Assembly (NCBI GenBank): GCA_036245525.1
Contig: BTPG01000001.1
Span: 221,876,774-221,940,773, forward strand
DNA: 64,000 nucleotides
Direction: 5' to 3'
From: Semisulcospira habei
Taxonomy: Eukaryota; Mollusca; Gastropoda; Semisulcospiridae
Below the pieces are notes generated by a model. The model was not told where the DNA came from and searched no databases. It saw only the letters and a list, made by a program, of their open reading frames with translations. Positions 49,780 through 61,050 of this stretch are shown one piece after another. The position numbers and the translations under genes are program-made. Positions within the stretch are counted from its first letter, which is position 1, and every line of letters starts with the position of its first letter.

Positions 49780-50519
49780 GGACACAGCTTGACGACCTCG
49801 ATTTTGCAGACGACTTGGCTTTACTGTCCCACACTCATCAACAAATGCAGGACAAGACCACGAGGCTTGCTGACATCGCGTCCCAAGTGGGCCTCACCAT
49901 CCACAAACAGAAAACAAAGACAATGAGGCTGAACGCAACCAGGGAAGAACCAGTCTGCTTGCTGGCACCCCGTTGGAGGAGGTAGAGTTCTTCACCTATC
50001 TTGGGAGCATCATCGACAAAAAAGGCAGCACTGATGCAGATGTCAGAGCATGAATCGGTAAAGCAAGAGCAGCCTTTCTTCAGTTGAAAAAAGTGTGGAG
50101 TTCCAGAGAGCTGTCACAACACACCAAAATCCGGATTTTCAACTCAAACGTAAAAGCAGTTCTCCTATTATATGGAGCAGAGACTTGGAGGTTGACAAAA
50201 AACACATTCAACAGAGTACAGATCTTCATAAACAGTTGCCTTAGAAGAATCTTGAAAATCCACTGGCCAGAGAAGATCAGCAACATCAGACTCTGGGAGA
50301 GAACAGAGCAGATAATAGCAGAGAATGAAATTGGGCGAAGAAGATGGGGATGGATTGGTCACAGTCTGAGAAAGCAGTTTCCAGTATCACTAGGCAGGCA
50401 TTGTCATGGAACCCCCAGGGAAAGAGGAAAAGAGGCAGGCCGAGAAACACCTGGCGTCGAGACCTCCAAGCAGACATAACAAAACTGGGAACCACCTGGA
50501 GTAAAATCGAAGGAGAAGC
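49780..50519 (+). pseudogene. LINE RT C-terminal fragment (copy 2)
   Basis: [20 protein letters not shown], then [64 protein letters not shown] and [16 protein letters not shown], closely matching copy 1 with frameshifts and a TGA after DADVRA (about 50052). The last residues are at 52588-52640 ([13 protein letters not shown]). Confidence 0.85.
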
Positions 50520-52587
50520 TGTTATGTGGTTGAATCGTGGTCGTAGTATGATATCACACCAGACGGCACGCACGTAGAGTTCTTTTAAATAAACCTCCGT
50601 TCAACTGCAATCCGTCACACGTGGCTTAAAGATGTAGACAATACTGGAGTAACAGTTCCAACAATATTTTATTTCAGCGATGCGATCTCCACAAAATGCG
50701 TTCACAATTTCACCAACAATAGTACAAAGTCTTCTCAGCTTTGACACAAAGCGTCTCTCATACAATGTACATCAGCATTCACTGCAGATCTCCGTTACTG
50801 ACAATGAAGCGCGATATCTTGCATAACGCTCTCTCAATATCAAAGTGTTTTACGATACAATGCAATTCTACAACTGAACACTGTACCGACGCTGTTACAT
50901 CGCAATTCTACAACTGAACAATGTACAGACTCTGTTACATCGCAATCCTACGACTGAACAATGTACACGGATGCTTCCTAGCACGATCTTTTATAGTGGT
51001 ATGTTTTCTAGCACAATCGAGCAAAATCGTACACCACAGCCAATCGAAACAAACTGCGTAACTAAAACTCAAAAGGTACATTCTCACTGGAACATTCAAT
51101 AAAAATCTGGCTGTTATTTATCAGCTCTAAAATTAGGTAAATCCCCACTCGTCCTAACTTCACGCATGCGTACACTAAACAGGTCGTGACCTTGACCGCT
51201 TCAAATCTTGTAAACAACTATAAGTGCACGGATACTAACTGCTAACAGTAACACACGCGTGCGGTGAATAAAAGAATATTGGAGTTTCATCTAGATCTTT
51301 CCTGACTCAACTCCGTGCGGCAACAGATCCTCAAGAGTGCACTATTCATAAACGAATGTGAAATTTACTGAAAAGGTACATAATTAGAAAACGTGATAGT
51401 TCTAATAAAACGTCGGATCGTTACTACGATCTATGCACGCACGCTCTCACAAAACAACACAACCATAATCGTAACATTACCCCCCCCCCCCCCCCCCCCC
51501 CCTCCTTTTAGAACGAAATTTCACAAAATTTCTTCTCAAATCCAAAAATACGATTGTGGTTGTGTAAACCTACACAAAACCATAAATATCACAAATTTCA
51601 CATCGAAAATCAAATCAACTGCACAACAATAATTAACTCATGGTTCTTTCCAAAATGTCCTGAATGAAAACATGCTCCTTCACACTGTCCTGCACAGGTA
51701 AATAGCTTCAAAGTTCTACGAACCATAGATTAAATTTAAAAAAATGAATGTCAAAGTTCACCTCTGGAACAATGTCAAATCATGAATACAGTTTACAGTT
51801 CACACAGTTCAAAGGTTACTGGTCCTGGGTCAAACACTGTCTGCTTATCGCTGTCGATCAGTCTCATAAGTTCCGCTTCGTCGTAGACCAGCTTTTCCTC
51901 CTCCTCTACATTTTCGTCATTATCACCATCATCATCTCTCATCTCCAACATCGGCTCACTTTTACTCTTCACAACGTGGATATTGACCTTTGCCTCCTCT
52001 GCGTCATCTTCACCACTTTTCTTATCAGCTGCTTCTTATCAGCTGCTTCTTCTTTGTCGACGCTGTCGTCATTTTTTCCGTTCTCACTGTTCTTGCCGCT
52101 CTCGTTGGCTTTCCTGATGGTCGCGTCCACGTCTGCGAAAAGGCTGAGCTTCATTTTGGGGGACATCACTCCATCGACATTGCCATCATCGTCCTCATCA
52201 ATGAGTAGGCTCTGCATCGTCTCTCTCATGGTGATCAAATCTTCGACGACCTCTTGATTTTTATGTTCATACACCAGTTTCTGGTTACCTCTCTCGTTAT
52301 CCTCTTCCTGCAGCTTCAACATCTCCTTTGTCAGAGGAGCTCTGTCTCGCTCGCGGTCCTCGTTCACCCGGCGATTCAGCAACCCCATTTGTTCTTCATG
52401 GTGGCACTCAACGTCGTCCTGCAGACTGTCCAACTCCTTTTGCTGAAGATGGTTGATGACTGCTCGCTGTTCAACTTCTAGCCTATCTAGCTTGCGCGTT
52501 ACGTGATAGTTCTAATAAAACGTCGGATCGTTACCTACGATCTATGCACGCACGCTCTCACAAAACAACACAACCATAATCGTAACA
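50520..52587 (-). mobile_element. LTR retrotransposon, internally deleted, 5-bp target duplication
   Basis: Termini TGTTATGTGG…CCATAATCGTAACA (TG…CA) flanked by GAAGC (50515-50519 and 52588-52592). The 3' LTR is 50520-51476. A polypurine tract (minus strand AAAAGGAGGG… with about 22 G) at 51481-51508 sits next to it, as expected. The 5' LTR is reduced to 52501-52587 (87 bp, identical in sequence type). Internal region 51509-52500 has lost pol. Confidence 0.85.
51969..52500 (-). CDS. Coiled-coil, charged protein fragment of the LTR element
   Basis: An open frame from the 5' LTR remnant: RKLDRLEVEQRAVINHLQQK, ELDSLQDDVECHHEEQMGLL, LTKEMLKLQEEDNERGNQKL, VYEHKNQEVVEDLITMRETM, then an acidic and Lys-rich tail. 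About 175 residues, mostly predicted helix or coiled coil, with no start codon near the left edge of homology. Position suggests a gag remnant; a captured host coiled coil cannot be excluded. No zinc knuckle, protease or RT. Confidence 0.5.
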
Positions 52588-52663
52588 GAAGCACAGGACT
52601 TGAGTCGCTGGAGGTCTCTCGTCGATGGCCTATACCCTGGGAGGGGTGACAGGCGTAAGTAAA

Positions 52664-52992
52664 GAAGTACCAAACGATAAAGAAAAGCGCTTAGAAAAGA
52701 TGGGGACAACACAATTTATTAATATTTCGGGTAAATACCCTTTGTCAAAATAGACAAACAGAGAAATCAGCCGCTACTTATCTTCTTTCGTAGAAGGGAT
52801 GTGGCAACTGAAGGAGGTGACATCATCATCAGACCTCCTTCAGTTGCCACATCCCTTCTACGAAAGAAGATAAGTAGCGGCTGATTTCTCTGTTTGTTTG
52901 TCTATTTTGACAAAGGGTATTTACCCGAAATATTAATAAATTGTGTTGTCCCCGTCTTTTCTAAGCGCGTTTCTTTATCGTTCGGTACTTCT
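52664..52992. repeat. 329-bp near-perfect palindrome
   Basis: Arms of about 155 bp (GAAGTACCAAACGATAAAGA… and …TCTTTATCGTTCGGTACTTC) around a 14-bp spacer GACATCATCATCAG (52819-52832). Mismatches are few. It lies in the (GTAA)n tail of LINE copy 2. Confidence 0.9.
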
Positions 52993-53062
52993 GTGCATTT
53001 TACACGCTTGGCAGTCACCTTTGTGGTCTGGAGGGTGTAAGTAAGTAAGTAGTATACAAGAT

Positions 53063-53870
53063 ATATATTTCAGACTGAAACCTAGTCTCAGTTGAACTAG
53101 ATTAAGGTGACTGTTTAATGTGTGGATATTCATAGTTTGGCAAAGAAACACAATCGTGACATTTGTGGTTATGAACATTGTGTTTTCTTTTTTTAGTTTA
53201 ACTTGACAACTCTTAGTTGTGATCAGGATGGTGTGAACGTTTGCCATTTTGCAAAAAATATGGCAGTAACACATAGCATGTGGAAGAAAAGTGTGACATT
53301 CTGTGAGTGTGAAGGTGAGCCCTTGACCTCCGAAAACTATATGACTTCTATTCTGTGGAATGGAAGTCATTTAGTTCAAAGGATTAAGCTCTAGAGGTCT
53401 ACCAGTGCCACCCAGTTTCACATTTACAGTAATTATCAGCTGCTTTGCCATTGACATGGTACCCGCTCTATTATCCATTGCAATTCAGCTAGAGCACAAT
53501 TTTCAGTCATGAGCATGACAAATGGTTTCCGTGAAGAGAGAAGAGATTGTGATATGGAATATCTGTGTTCACGTACATACATGTGTAAAATTGAACAATA
53601 TGTGTGCATACAATGTTCCATTTCCTGAAGGTGCCTCATAATTTATTCTGTTGTTCAATTTTTTGTGATTGTTGTGAATTCATATATTGTGCTAGTCTAT
53701 GTTTTTTAACCTTGCGACCCAGTCACAAGGTCCAACATCACAGACCAGCATGTGTTATGATCTTAAAAATATTTTGTGTATAGTCATGGTGTGACATGAG
53801 TAAGCTATAACATTTTTATATCTACACTTTGCATTTTTTTATGTTGTTTATTTGTTTTGTGTGTGTGCAT

Positions 53871-53908
<38 letters not shown>

Positions 53909-54004
53909 TTCATTAGCTTGTATGCATCAACATTGTGGGTAGTTTATCAATATTTTTTCCAGAATTCCACCCCCACACCCTTAAATTATGAAACTCCAGT
54001 TTCC

Positions 54005-54056
<52 letters not shown>

Positions 54057-54460
54057 GCAGAGAGAACATTGTGCTTTGTCCCACCCTTACATCCCTCAAG
54101 CAACTCCATTCCAACCTTTCATTTGATTTAGTAATGTCTGTTTTAGAAAAGTTAAGAACTGGTGATCTAATGGCATCAAAGTGCTGTGAGGAAAGAGAAA
54201 ATACATTTTTCCAGAGTTCATTATGTATTGCACAGTCAGCTTTGCAAGTGACATAATTTCATAGTCCTCAGGGACCCAACAAAACCTGGCACACCAGTGC
54301 TCATGCTTCACTTCATTGCCAGCTGTCCGGGTGTATGCCTGAGCCTGCTACTATTGTGAAAACAAAAAACTTGTTGCTCAGGCAGTAAAATGAGACATGG
54401 GCACTGGGGTTTTATTTTGGTCACTGTGGACTGTAAAAAATGTATAATGTGCACTATACG
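53063..54460. other. Region without genes downstream of UBIAD1
   Basis: Unique-looking AT-rich sequence with a P6 hairpin (GTGA-type, …GACCCAGTCACAAGGTCCAA… at about 53715-53750), a T-run (53872-53905) and an (AC)n run (54008-54051). No coding signal found. Confidence 0.5.
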
Positions 54461-54488
54461 GTCAGCTCTTCCCTCAATAAATGTTGCC

Positions 54489-54873
54489 CCACCCGGGTCT
54501 GCCCTGGGGGACTTGGGTGGGGTTAGGTATTTTTTAGTTCCCAGGGTCACCCTGGTCAGCCCCACAGGGTGGGTTTTTCTCTCTATTCTGGGGCATGTGT
54601 TTCTGTCTACCCTTTGTCCATTCACCTGTATTTGCCTTTTTAAAACTCTCCCTACTGTCTGCACTGCCTGTAGCTCTTGATATTGGATGTGTGTTGCTAA
54701 ATGGTCTTAGCTTTATTTAGGCCCCATGTGTTAGGTTTATTTAATGTATTTGACCGGCTGGCGACATACATTCAATGTTCTGTTTAGTTTTTTTTTCACA
54801 AGCAGTGCAGGCACGTCCTGAGAAAGCCTTGTTGCTGTCGGGACGTTAAGCAATGTACAATCAATCAATCAAT
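54489..54873 (+). mobile_element. SINE-like retroposon, copy 6
   Basis: Flanked by CAATAAATGTTGCC (54475-54488 and 54874-54887). Plus orientation with an (AATC)n tail: the best-preserved reference copy. Confidence 0.9.
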
Positions 54874-55057
54874 CAATAAATGTTGCCTGGTCAAGCTAAA
54901 GGTCATTAGAATAGAAACCTTAATAACCCTTTGTGTTTAAATTGTTTCAAAGCTTTTATTTATGCCCACTGGCTATTGGGAATAAATAAAAGCTTTGAAA
55001 TAATTTCAACACAAAATAACCCAAGAAATGTGGAAAGGAACTCGTCAGCAAAAGGAA

Positions 55058-55101
55058 AAGAACATTATGAGCCCCCACATCTGTGGGAGCTCATGAAGTG
55101 T

Positions 55102-55135
<34 letters not shown>

Positions 55136-55146
55136 TCTCTTGCAGA
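55058..55146. repeat. P5 hairpin with an expanded T-run in one arm
   Basis: ATGAGCCCCCACATCTGTGGGAGCTCAT followed by about 34 T, then GTCTCTTGCAG, the usual outer end of the family. The T-run replaces the GATCTATG segment. Confidence 0.6.
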
Positions 55147-55548
55147 TAACTGGTGTTCACATTTTTCTGCTGGTGAAGGTATAAAAAATGATTTTTTTTT
55201 TTAAGTGATTACTCTTGACGTGAATAGTCCACAGCTAAACCCCTTTAGCTTGCAGTCACTGGTAAATCTCCACAGTACTGGTGGCTGCATTTAGGTGACC
55301 ATTACTGGTGGCTGCATCCGGAATGGGGATAAAAGTCAATAATATATTGTCTGTGCTTGATGGAAAAAACAAACGCTTTACTCACTCTAGACTTGAAGGC
55401 CTTTTCCAATACAGATCTTCTCATAGCTGTTTCTCGTTAAAATCTTGTGAGAAGAATTTGTGGTTTTGCAGCTGTCATCACACAATTACAGCCCACATCA
55501 TTAGGAGACATTCCGTTTTATCCCCAGGCAAATATGATTTATGTGACT

Positions 55549-55607
55549 GTTTGTGATTTGGACCTTGCATCCACAGGCTGCAAGGTCCAAAATCACAGAC
55601 CAGCACA
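55549..55607. repeat. P6 hairpin (GGACCTT family)
   Basis: TTTGTGATTTGGACCTTGCA … TGCAAGGTCCAAAATCACAG ACCAGCA. Similar copies at 9943-9995, 24638-24690, 33520-33575, 53705-53752 and 57225-57262. Confidence 0.65.
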
Positions 55608-56282
55608 CATATGTCCAACGTTCACCAATATAAATTATGCAGAGATTTCTAAGTAGCAAGACATTTTTTTAATGTCTTGAGTATATTTGTAAGAACAGAT
55701 CTGTTGAAAATGGTAGCATAAATCACACTGGTGGTCTCTATTCTTCACACACTGCCCTCAAGCTGTCACATTTGATCCATCTCCAGCCATATCACTTTGA
55801 AAATGTCAGGGGTACACGAACTTTTTGCTTGTCCTTTTCTATCCTGCTGCCAGCATGGTGTTACTCGCATGAATCTTTGAGATGCATATTTTCATCACAG
55901 GAGAGACTCAAGAAATCCAAATTAATTTGATTTTGTTTGTTTAAACTATTGGTAGCTCAAAGATTACAGAGAATATGTGGGCATGAAACTTCACTTATAA
56001 CAATGTTGGAACGTGGGTTTTTCAGAGGTCCCGTATAATATGGGTTAATATGACAATACACAAAATTTACTAATTTAGTCCCATAGCGTTTTGTTTATAT
56101 CTAAAATTAATGGTAAATTGGTTGTTTGTTTTTTTGTGTTTTTTTTTTGGTAGTTGTCTATAAACAAGTTCATATCAGCTGCAGGAGATGGATTAATTGA
56201 TCAAACAGGATATTCAAGCATGGTGCCAAGCTAAAACAATCAGGCACAACCCTGGAGATATTATAGTCCTTCAGTGGGTGTT

Positions 56283-56466
56283 TTAACCCTTTTCATCCTG
56301 ATACAATACTGCATGAAAGTAATTTGACTATGATACTTCAAGGGTGGTGCGGTGCCTAACTAAAATCACCCTTGAACTAAAATGCTCTGTCTATAATCTG
56401 TAATGTGGCCTTGATAGGACAATAAGCACATTTTTGGAAAATGAGTCTCAGGATGTAATGGGTTAA
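56283..56466 (+). mobile_element. P2 MITE with deleted hairpin
   Basis: TTAACCCTTTTCATCCTGAT…CAGGATGTAATGGGTTAA; the central hairpin has lost most of one arm (GGTGCGGTGCCTAACTAAAATCACCC). Confidence 0.65.
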
Positions 56467-56540
56467 GAATCTGACGAGCAGCATAGGGAACCATATATCA
56501 TGGCCGATCCATCGCCTTCTGCAGTGTCTTGATTGTCTTG

Positions 56541-56632
56541 TTAACCTGTTCGCTGTCGGTTGCACTTTTTGTCGAGGTGACTCCTGCAGAAATCATGTCG
56601 ACAAAAAATGCTACCAGCAGCCAAAGGGTTAA
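56541..56632. mobile_element. P3 palindrome
   Basis: TTAACCTGTTCGCTGTCGGT…CAGCAGCCAAAGGGTTAA, with arms GTTGCACTTTTTGTCGAGGT / ATGTCGACAAAAAATGCTAC. Confidence 0.65.
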
Positions 56633-56656
56633 TGTTCACTGCTGTCAGCGGTACTG

Positions 56657-56869
56657 TATAACCCATATCATACTGAGGCTAAAGGCTTCGAATTTGTACA
56701 CTGCCATGCAAGCTACATTATAGTACTTACAGATACGGATATAGACCAATTGCTTTAGTTCAAGGGTAGTGCCAGAATAGCCTAGCGCCAAGCTATTCTG
56801 GCACTACCCTTGAACTATTTTAGTCAAACGTATGTCACACACTGGTGTATTCCGAATGATAAGGGTTAA
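56657..56869 (-). mobile_element. P1 MITE, reverse orientation
   Basis: AACCCATATCATACTGAGGC … GCCAGAATAGCCTAGCGCCAAGCTATTCTGGC … CCGAATGATAAGGGTTAA. Confidence 0.7.
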
Positions 56870-57294
56870 CAGTACTTGTGGCTGAATGTTGTAAGAGTTG
56901 TTCCTGACTATTGGTGTTTCATATTGAATGCGTAACGTTTTCATGAAGTAGTTGTTGTGATATACCAGTTATGTATTTTGGTAACATCTGAATTGTGTAC
57001 ATTTCTAAGTTATGAATAAGTGAATCAGATACATATATGTTGCAGAAAGACCACACATGTTGAAATTTGACTCTCAGTGTATGATAATTGATATGCTTAC
57101 AATGTCTGGTCAATACATTGTTGTCTGATGTTCACACGTGTCATGTTTTAGTTGAATGTTGTGTATGTGTACATATATATGTTCTTTACTTTTAAACAAA
57201 GGTGTCGCCCAAAGCCAAAAATTGCTGTCCTGGACCCTAAGGCTAAAAATCACAGACTAGCACAGAAAATATGGCCATTTGATTTGGCTAATTT

Positions 57295-58190
57295 TTAAAG
57301 TCCCTTCTATTTATAGAAGGGACTTTTTAGGACGGGACACGGTGGGGCGAATCAATAGCATGTCCATGATGTCAAAGGCGGGCAGGCCTAAACCTCTCAC
57401 AATTGAAGTAACAAGATAAAAATTATGTCATGTCTAGTTATGCTAACCTCACTGCTGAACGTACATTTGGTGCGAAGCGTCGTATGTATGTATATTGTAT
57501 GTGTGTGCGTATGTATGTAAACAAGAGAATCTCCAACATTTCTGTACACACAAGCTTGAAACTTAGTAGCGAAATAGTTTCGTAAAGGGGTGGCTAAGAG
57601 AGCCTCGGAGCATATTGTAATTAAATCTCACTGAAAACATAAACAACCGTGATAGGAAAGCGGTTGACCCAGATTAGAGTCCGTAATTTTTGTCATATTT
57701 ACTTAAAATTTCGGATATAGCTAGTTTGCAGAAAGACATGGATGAGTTCGTTAGCCAGCTTTGTGTCCTTTTAACTTCTTTAGTAAAATTTAATTCTTTT
57801 CAGAAAAGAATTAAAACACTAAAAAAACCTTGACTTCTATAGAAAATGAGACAATGGCGGGGACGTAAAAGAGGCAACTCCCGTCACCTCGCAGACACTG
57901 ACATAATACTCTAAATATGACGTAATTCTCTCTAGCACGGCGCTCCGTCTGAGTCTCTCTCTCTCAGACTCTCTCACAGATATGCGCACATCACCGGCAA
58001 GAGACATAGATCCTCATACGCCCGGAGAGCGCATGAGAATCTATGTCTCTTGGTAATTTGGAGAGCCTGCGCATGCACGCACTAAAGCGCGCGCGCGCAC
58101 ACACACCGGCACACACGCACGCACACACACACACACACATCGTCAAGCTTTCGGCAGAAGAGTACGCAGGTGACCCGCCGGATATAGCTA
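57295..58190 (-). repeat. Large interspersed repeat, copy 2 (reverse)
   Basis: Starts with the hairpin AAGTCCCTTCTATTTATAGAAGGGACTT and runs as the reverse complement of 24900-25745 (shared AAGTAACAAGATAAAAATTA, AGTATTGTAATT-type segments, TAAATATGACGTAATTCTCT). It contains a P5 hairpin at 57997-58051. Confidence 0.65.
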
Positions 58191-59240
58191 GTTTGGAGAA
58201 AGACATTGGATGTGTTCATTAGCCAGCTTTGTACCATTTCAACTTCTTCAGTAAAAATTAATTCTTTCTAGACAAAAATTAAAACATTAAAAAAAAACTT
58301 TGACTTCTGGAGAAAGTCATACAGTGGCGGTGATGTAAAAGAAGCAACTCCGTCACCATACAGACATTGACACAATACTCTAAATACTCAGGGGATCTAA
58401 CTGTTTGTCTGTCAAGCGCTGAGTGATTCCCCTTGGTTTGTGTACAATTCTGCCAGCGCTAGCCTCACCTATCTGGTTTGTGAGTATCTATAACTCGAGG
58501 CAAATTTGTATCGTTACTGTGACATTGTTGTGTAATGTTCTGTGCATCTACTGTGGGAAATCAGGCTATTTACCCGACCACATATAGTAATGCACCTTCG
58601 TGTTTGTGTATGTATGTTTCTCCTGCCTACTTCCTAAGTTCCGGAGAAAGACATGGGTTATAGGCGAGACCTGATGCATCCTTATTAGGGATGTAGATGA
58701 TCGTCTTGTTCTATACCTGCGTATTTCTCTGTGGGCTGGCGAATGGGTGCCTGATAGGCGGGGGCAGGGGATCTAACTGTTTGTCTGTCAAGCGCTGAGT
58801 GATTCCCCTTGGTTTGTGTACAATACTCTAAATATGATTCAAATCTCTCTCTCACGCGTGCTCTCTCTCTCTCACGCGTGCTCTCTCTCCAGTCTCTCTC
58901 TCTCTCTCACACACAAACACGTGCGCATCTCCAGGAGGAACTAGATCCTCGTGCTCTCTCTGGGTGCATGACTGAGGATCTATGCCTCTTGGAGATGTTT
59001 GGAGCGCGTGCGCACTAACAAGCACACACTTACATACGCGCTTAAAGAGCATGCATCATGTAGCTAGGTAAATTCAACCTGCTTTCACACAAATTATAGC
59101 AAGACTGAAATTGTACCATGAAATTCTATTTTTGTCACTATTTCCTCAAGCCTTGAAGCGAAAGTGAAACTCATATCACGTAAAATATACAATTACGTAA
59201 AAACTAAAACTTGCGTCATGACAAATTACGTTTGACAAAC
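58190..59240 (-). repeat. Large interspersed repeat, copy 3 (reverse), split by an insertion
   Basis: Pieces 58190-58386 and 58820-59240 continue one into the other once the insertion at 58387-58819 is removed. The end (GTCATGACAAATTACGTTTGAC) matches the start of copy 1 near 24725. Confidence 0.6.
58387..58819. mobile_element. 433-bp insertion with 53-bp terminal direct repeats
   Basis: Flanked by a 15-bp duplication ACAATACTCTAAATA (58372-58386 and 58820-58834). Both ends carry the same sequence, AGGGGATCTAACTGTTTGTC through GATTCCCCTTGGTTTGTGT. A single copy of this end sequence, with its own 11-bp duplication, sits at 7486-7550. No ORF. Confidence 0.75.
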
Positions 59241-59687
59241 CAACGACGCGTATATCCTGTGCCCCTTACAGAGCTCACTGGTGCATTGGCAGATCTGTGA
59301 GACCTTTTCAATAGGAGATATTTCAACATCAGAATCAGGTCAAAGACAAAAGGGAGAGACACTTGACAGCGAGGACACATCTCATATAGAAGGTACTTTG
59401 TGGGTTATGGTTCATCCCATCTTGTTTAAATGTTAGATATTTTAAAGGTACAATTTTGTTGCAATTTAACGAAAAGATAAATCATCTACAAGCTGTCGCT
59501 GACAAAATCAACATGAGATTGTGAATAACTGCTCAAATTTACTTTTGAGTTGAAACATCTGGCGCAAGCCTATTATCAAGCCACTATCATGTAAGGTCAG
59601 GCCACTATATGGTCAGGTTTACAATCCAAAGGAATGGTGTGAGTTTATTACTTTTGTCTGGCAATTGATTCACTAACTCATTCAGAG

Positions 59688-59688
<1 letters not shown>

Positions 59689-59721
<33 letters not shown>
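59689..59721. repeat. Poly-C tract
   Basis: About 33 consecutive C. Similar C/G runs are at 12310-12343, 51481-51502 and 26617-26640. Confidence 0.9.
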
Positions 59722-59722
<1 letters not shown>

Positions 59723-60082
59723 ACACACCACAGCAAGACATGGATTGAGTATGATAATTTAAGGGTGGTGCCAGAATAGCGTAGGCACCAAGCACCACAC
59801 TTAAACTATCATGCTTGAGCTGTCTCTAGAATTGTAATACAGTCCTTCAGAGGGCAACTTCAAAATTTGGGGATTTCGGTTCTGGGACAAAATGTGTTAA
59901 ATGTTCCTGGAGTGCTGGAGACATCTGTGCTGGTAGTGCTGGGGAGGAAAGGGTGTGTGTGAACAGAAAATATTGTGGAAAGGTCTTGTCAAACTAGTGA
60001 GCTTGGATGAAAAGCTTGTATAATGTCACAGTTTCATGGCGTGAGCCTGCACATGCATGGTACTGGTTGGTTAGTTCGGGGT

Positions 60083-60288
60083 TTAACCCAGTTCATTCTG
60101 ATACACTACTGCCTGAAATTGATTTGACTATGATAGTTCAAGGGTGGCGCCAGAAAAGCTTTGGCACCTGAGGTGCTAAGGTATTCTGGTACCACCCTTG
60201 AACTAAAATGGTTTATCATCTCATAATCTGTAATTTAGCCTTCATAGGACTATCATCAAAAAATCAGCTTCAGGATGTAATGGGTTAA
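60083..60288 (+). mobile_element. P2 MITE
   Basis: TTAACCCAGTTCATTCTGAT … GGCGCCAGAAAAGCTTTGGCACC / GGTGCTAAGGTATTCTGGTACC … CAGGATGTAATGGGTTAA. Confidence 0.7.
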
Positions 60289-60720
60289 CGTCCAAGGCAC
60301 CGGAGTGATATAATGGCCGGCCCCTAATAGGCAGGTTATGGGGGACAGGGCCATGTATTGCATATAGAGTATGGCATGTACACAGATCAAATCTGCAGGT
60401 ACACTACACCTGTGCCACTTTCAACAGACATGCTATTGAACAAGACCATCTTGTTTCTCTGGGTTGCGAGTCCAGCTACCGGGACCAAGACGGGGACTTG
60501 AACCCACAACCCAGCTGTTCCCTATGCTCTCATACGCCCCAACGCTATTTTGAACTTGGCATCTGTGGTACTACCTCGCAGTACAAGTCTTTCTGCGAGT
60601 CACACTGGTTGTCTCCTTTGTTTGGCTATATGGAATCAGCACAGCAAATCAAGGGGGACAGCCAGTGTGACTGTGAGCTAGTACTATGCACACACCGGTT
60701 CCCATAAAGAAATCGTAACA

Positions 60721-60943
60721 ATACCCTTATCATTTGGAATACACCAGTGTGTGAAATAAGTTTGACTAAAATAGTTAAGGGTAGTGCCAGAATAGCTTGG
60801 TGCCTCTAGGCACCAAGCTATTCTGGCACCACCCTTGAACCAAAGCCATTGGTCCATATCCTTATCTGTAAGTAACATAATGTAGCTTGCATATGGCAGT
60901 GTGCAAATTTGAAGCTTTTAGCCTCAGTATGATATGGGATAAT
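60721..60943 (+). mobile_element. P1 MITE
   Basis: ACCCTTATCATTTGGAATAC … GCCAGAATAGCTTGGTGCCTCTAGGCACCAAGCTATTCTGGC … CAGTATGATATGGGATAA. The loop arm carries compensating G-T / A-C type changes. Confidence 0.7.
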
Positions 60944-61050
60944 GCTTATTGCGTGATAGTACTGTGCACCATGCCAGAATAGCTCAGCGCTGAAATGTCG
61001 AACAATGGTGCACTTATACTATGATACAATTCAAGGTTGGTGCCAGAATG

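Larger units (their letters stand above)
49733..53050 (+). mobile_element. LINE copy 2 carrying nested insertions, 12-bp target duplication
   Basis: Flanked by AGTATACAAGAT (49721-49732 and 53051-53062). The LINE (same family as 17780-19084) is 5'-truncated near the RT catalytic site, runs to 50519, resumes at 52588 after an LTR element, and ends in (GTAA)n. It inserted 140 bp after the UBIAD1 stop codon. Confidence 0.88.

Noticed and set aside
51748..52257. Plus-strand 169-codon hydrophobic frame
   Set aside because: It is antisense to the coiled-coil frame of the LTR element; charged codons read backwards give a Leu/Ser/Phe-rich frame.
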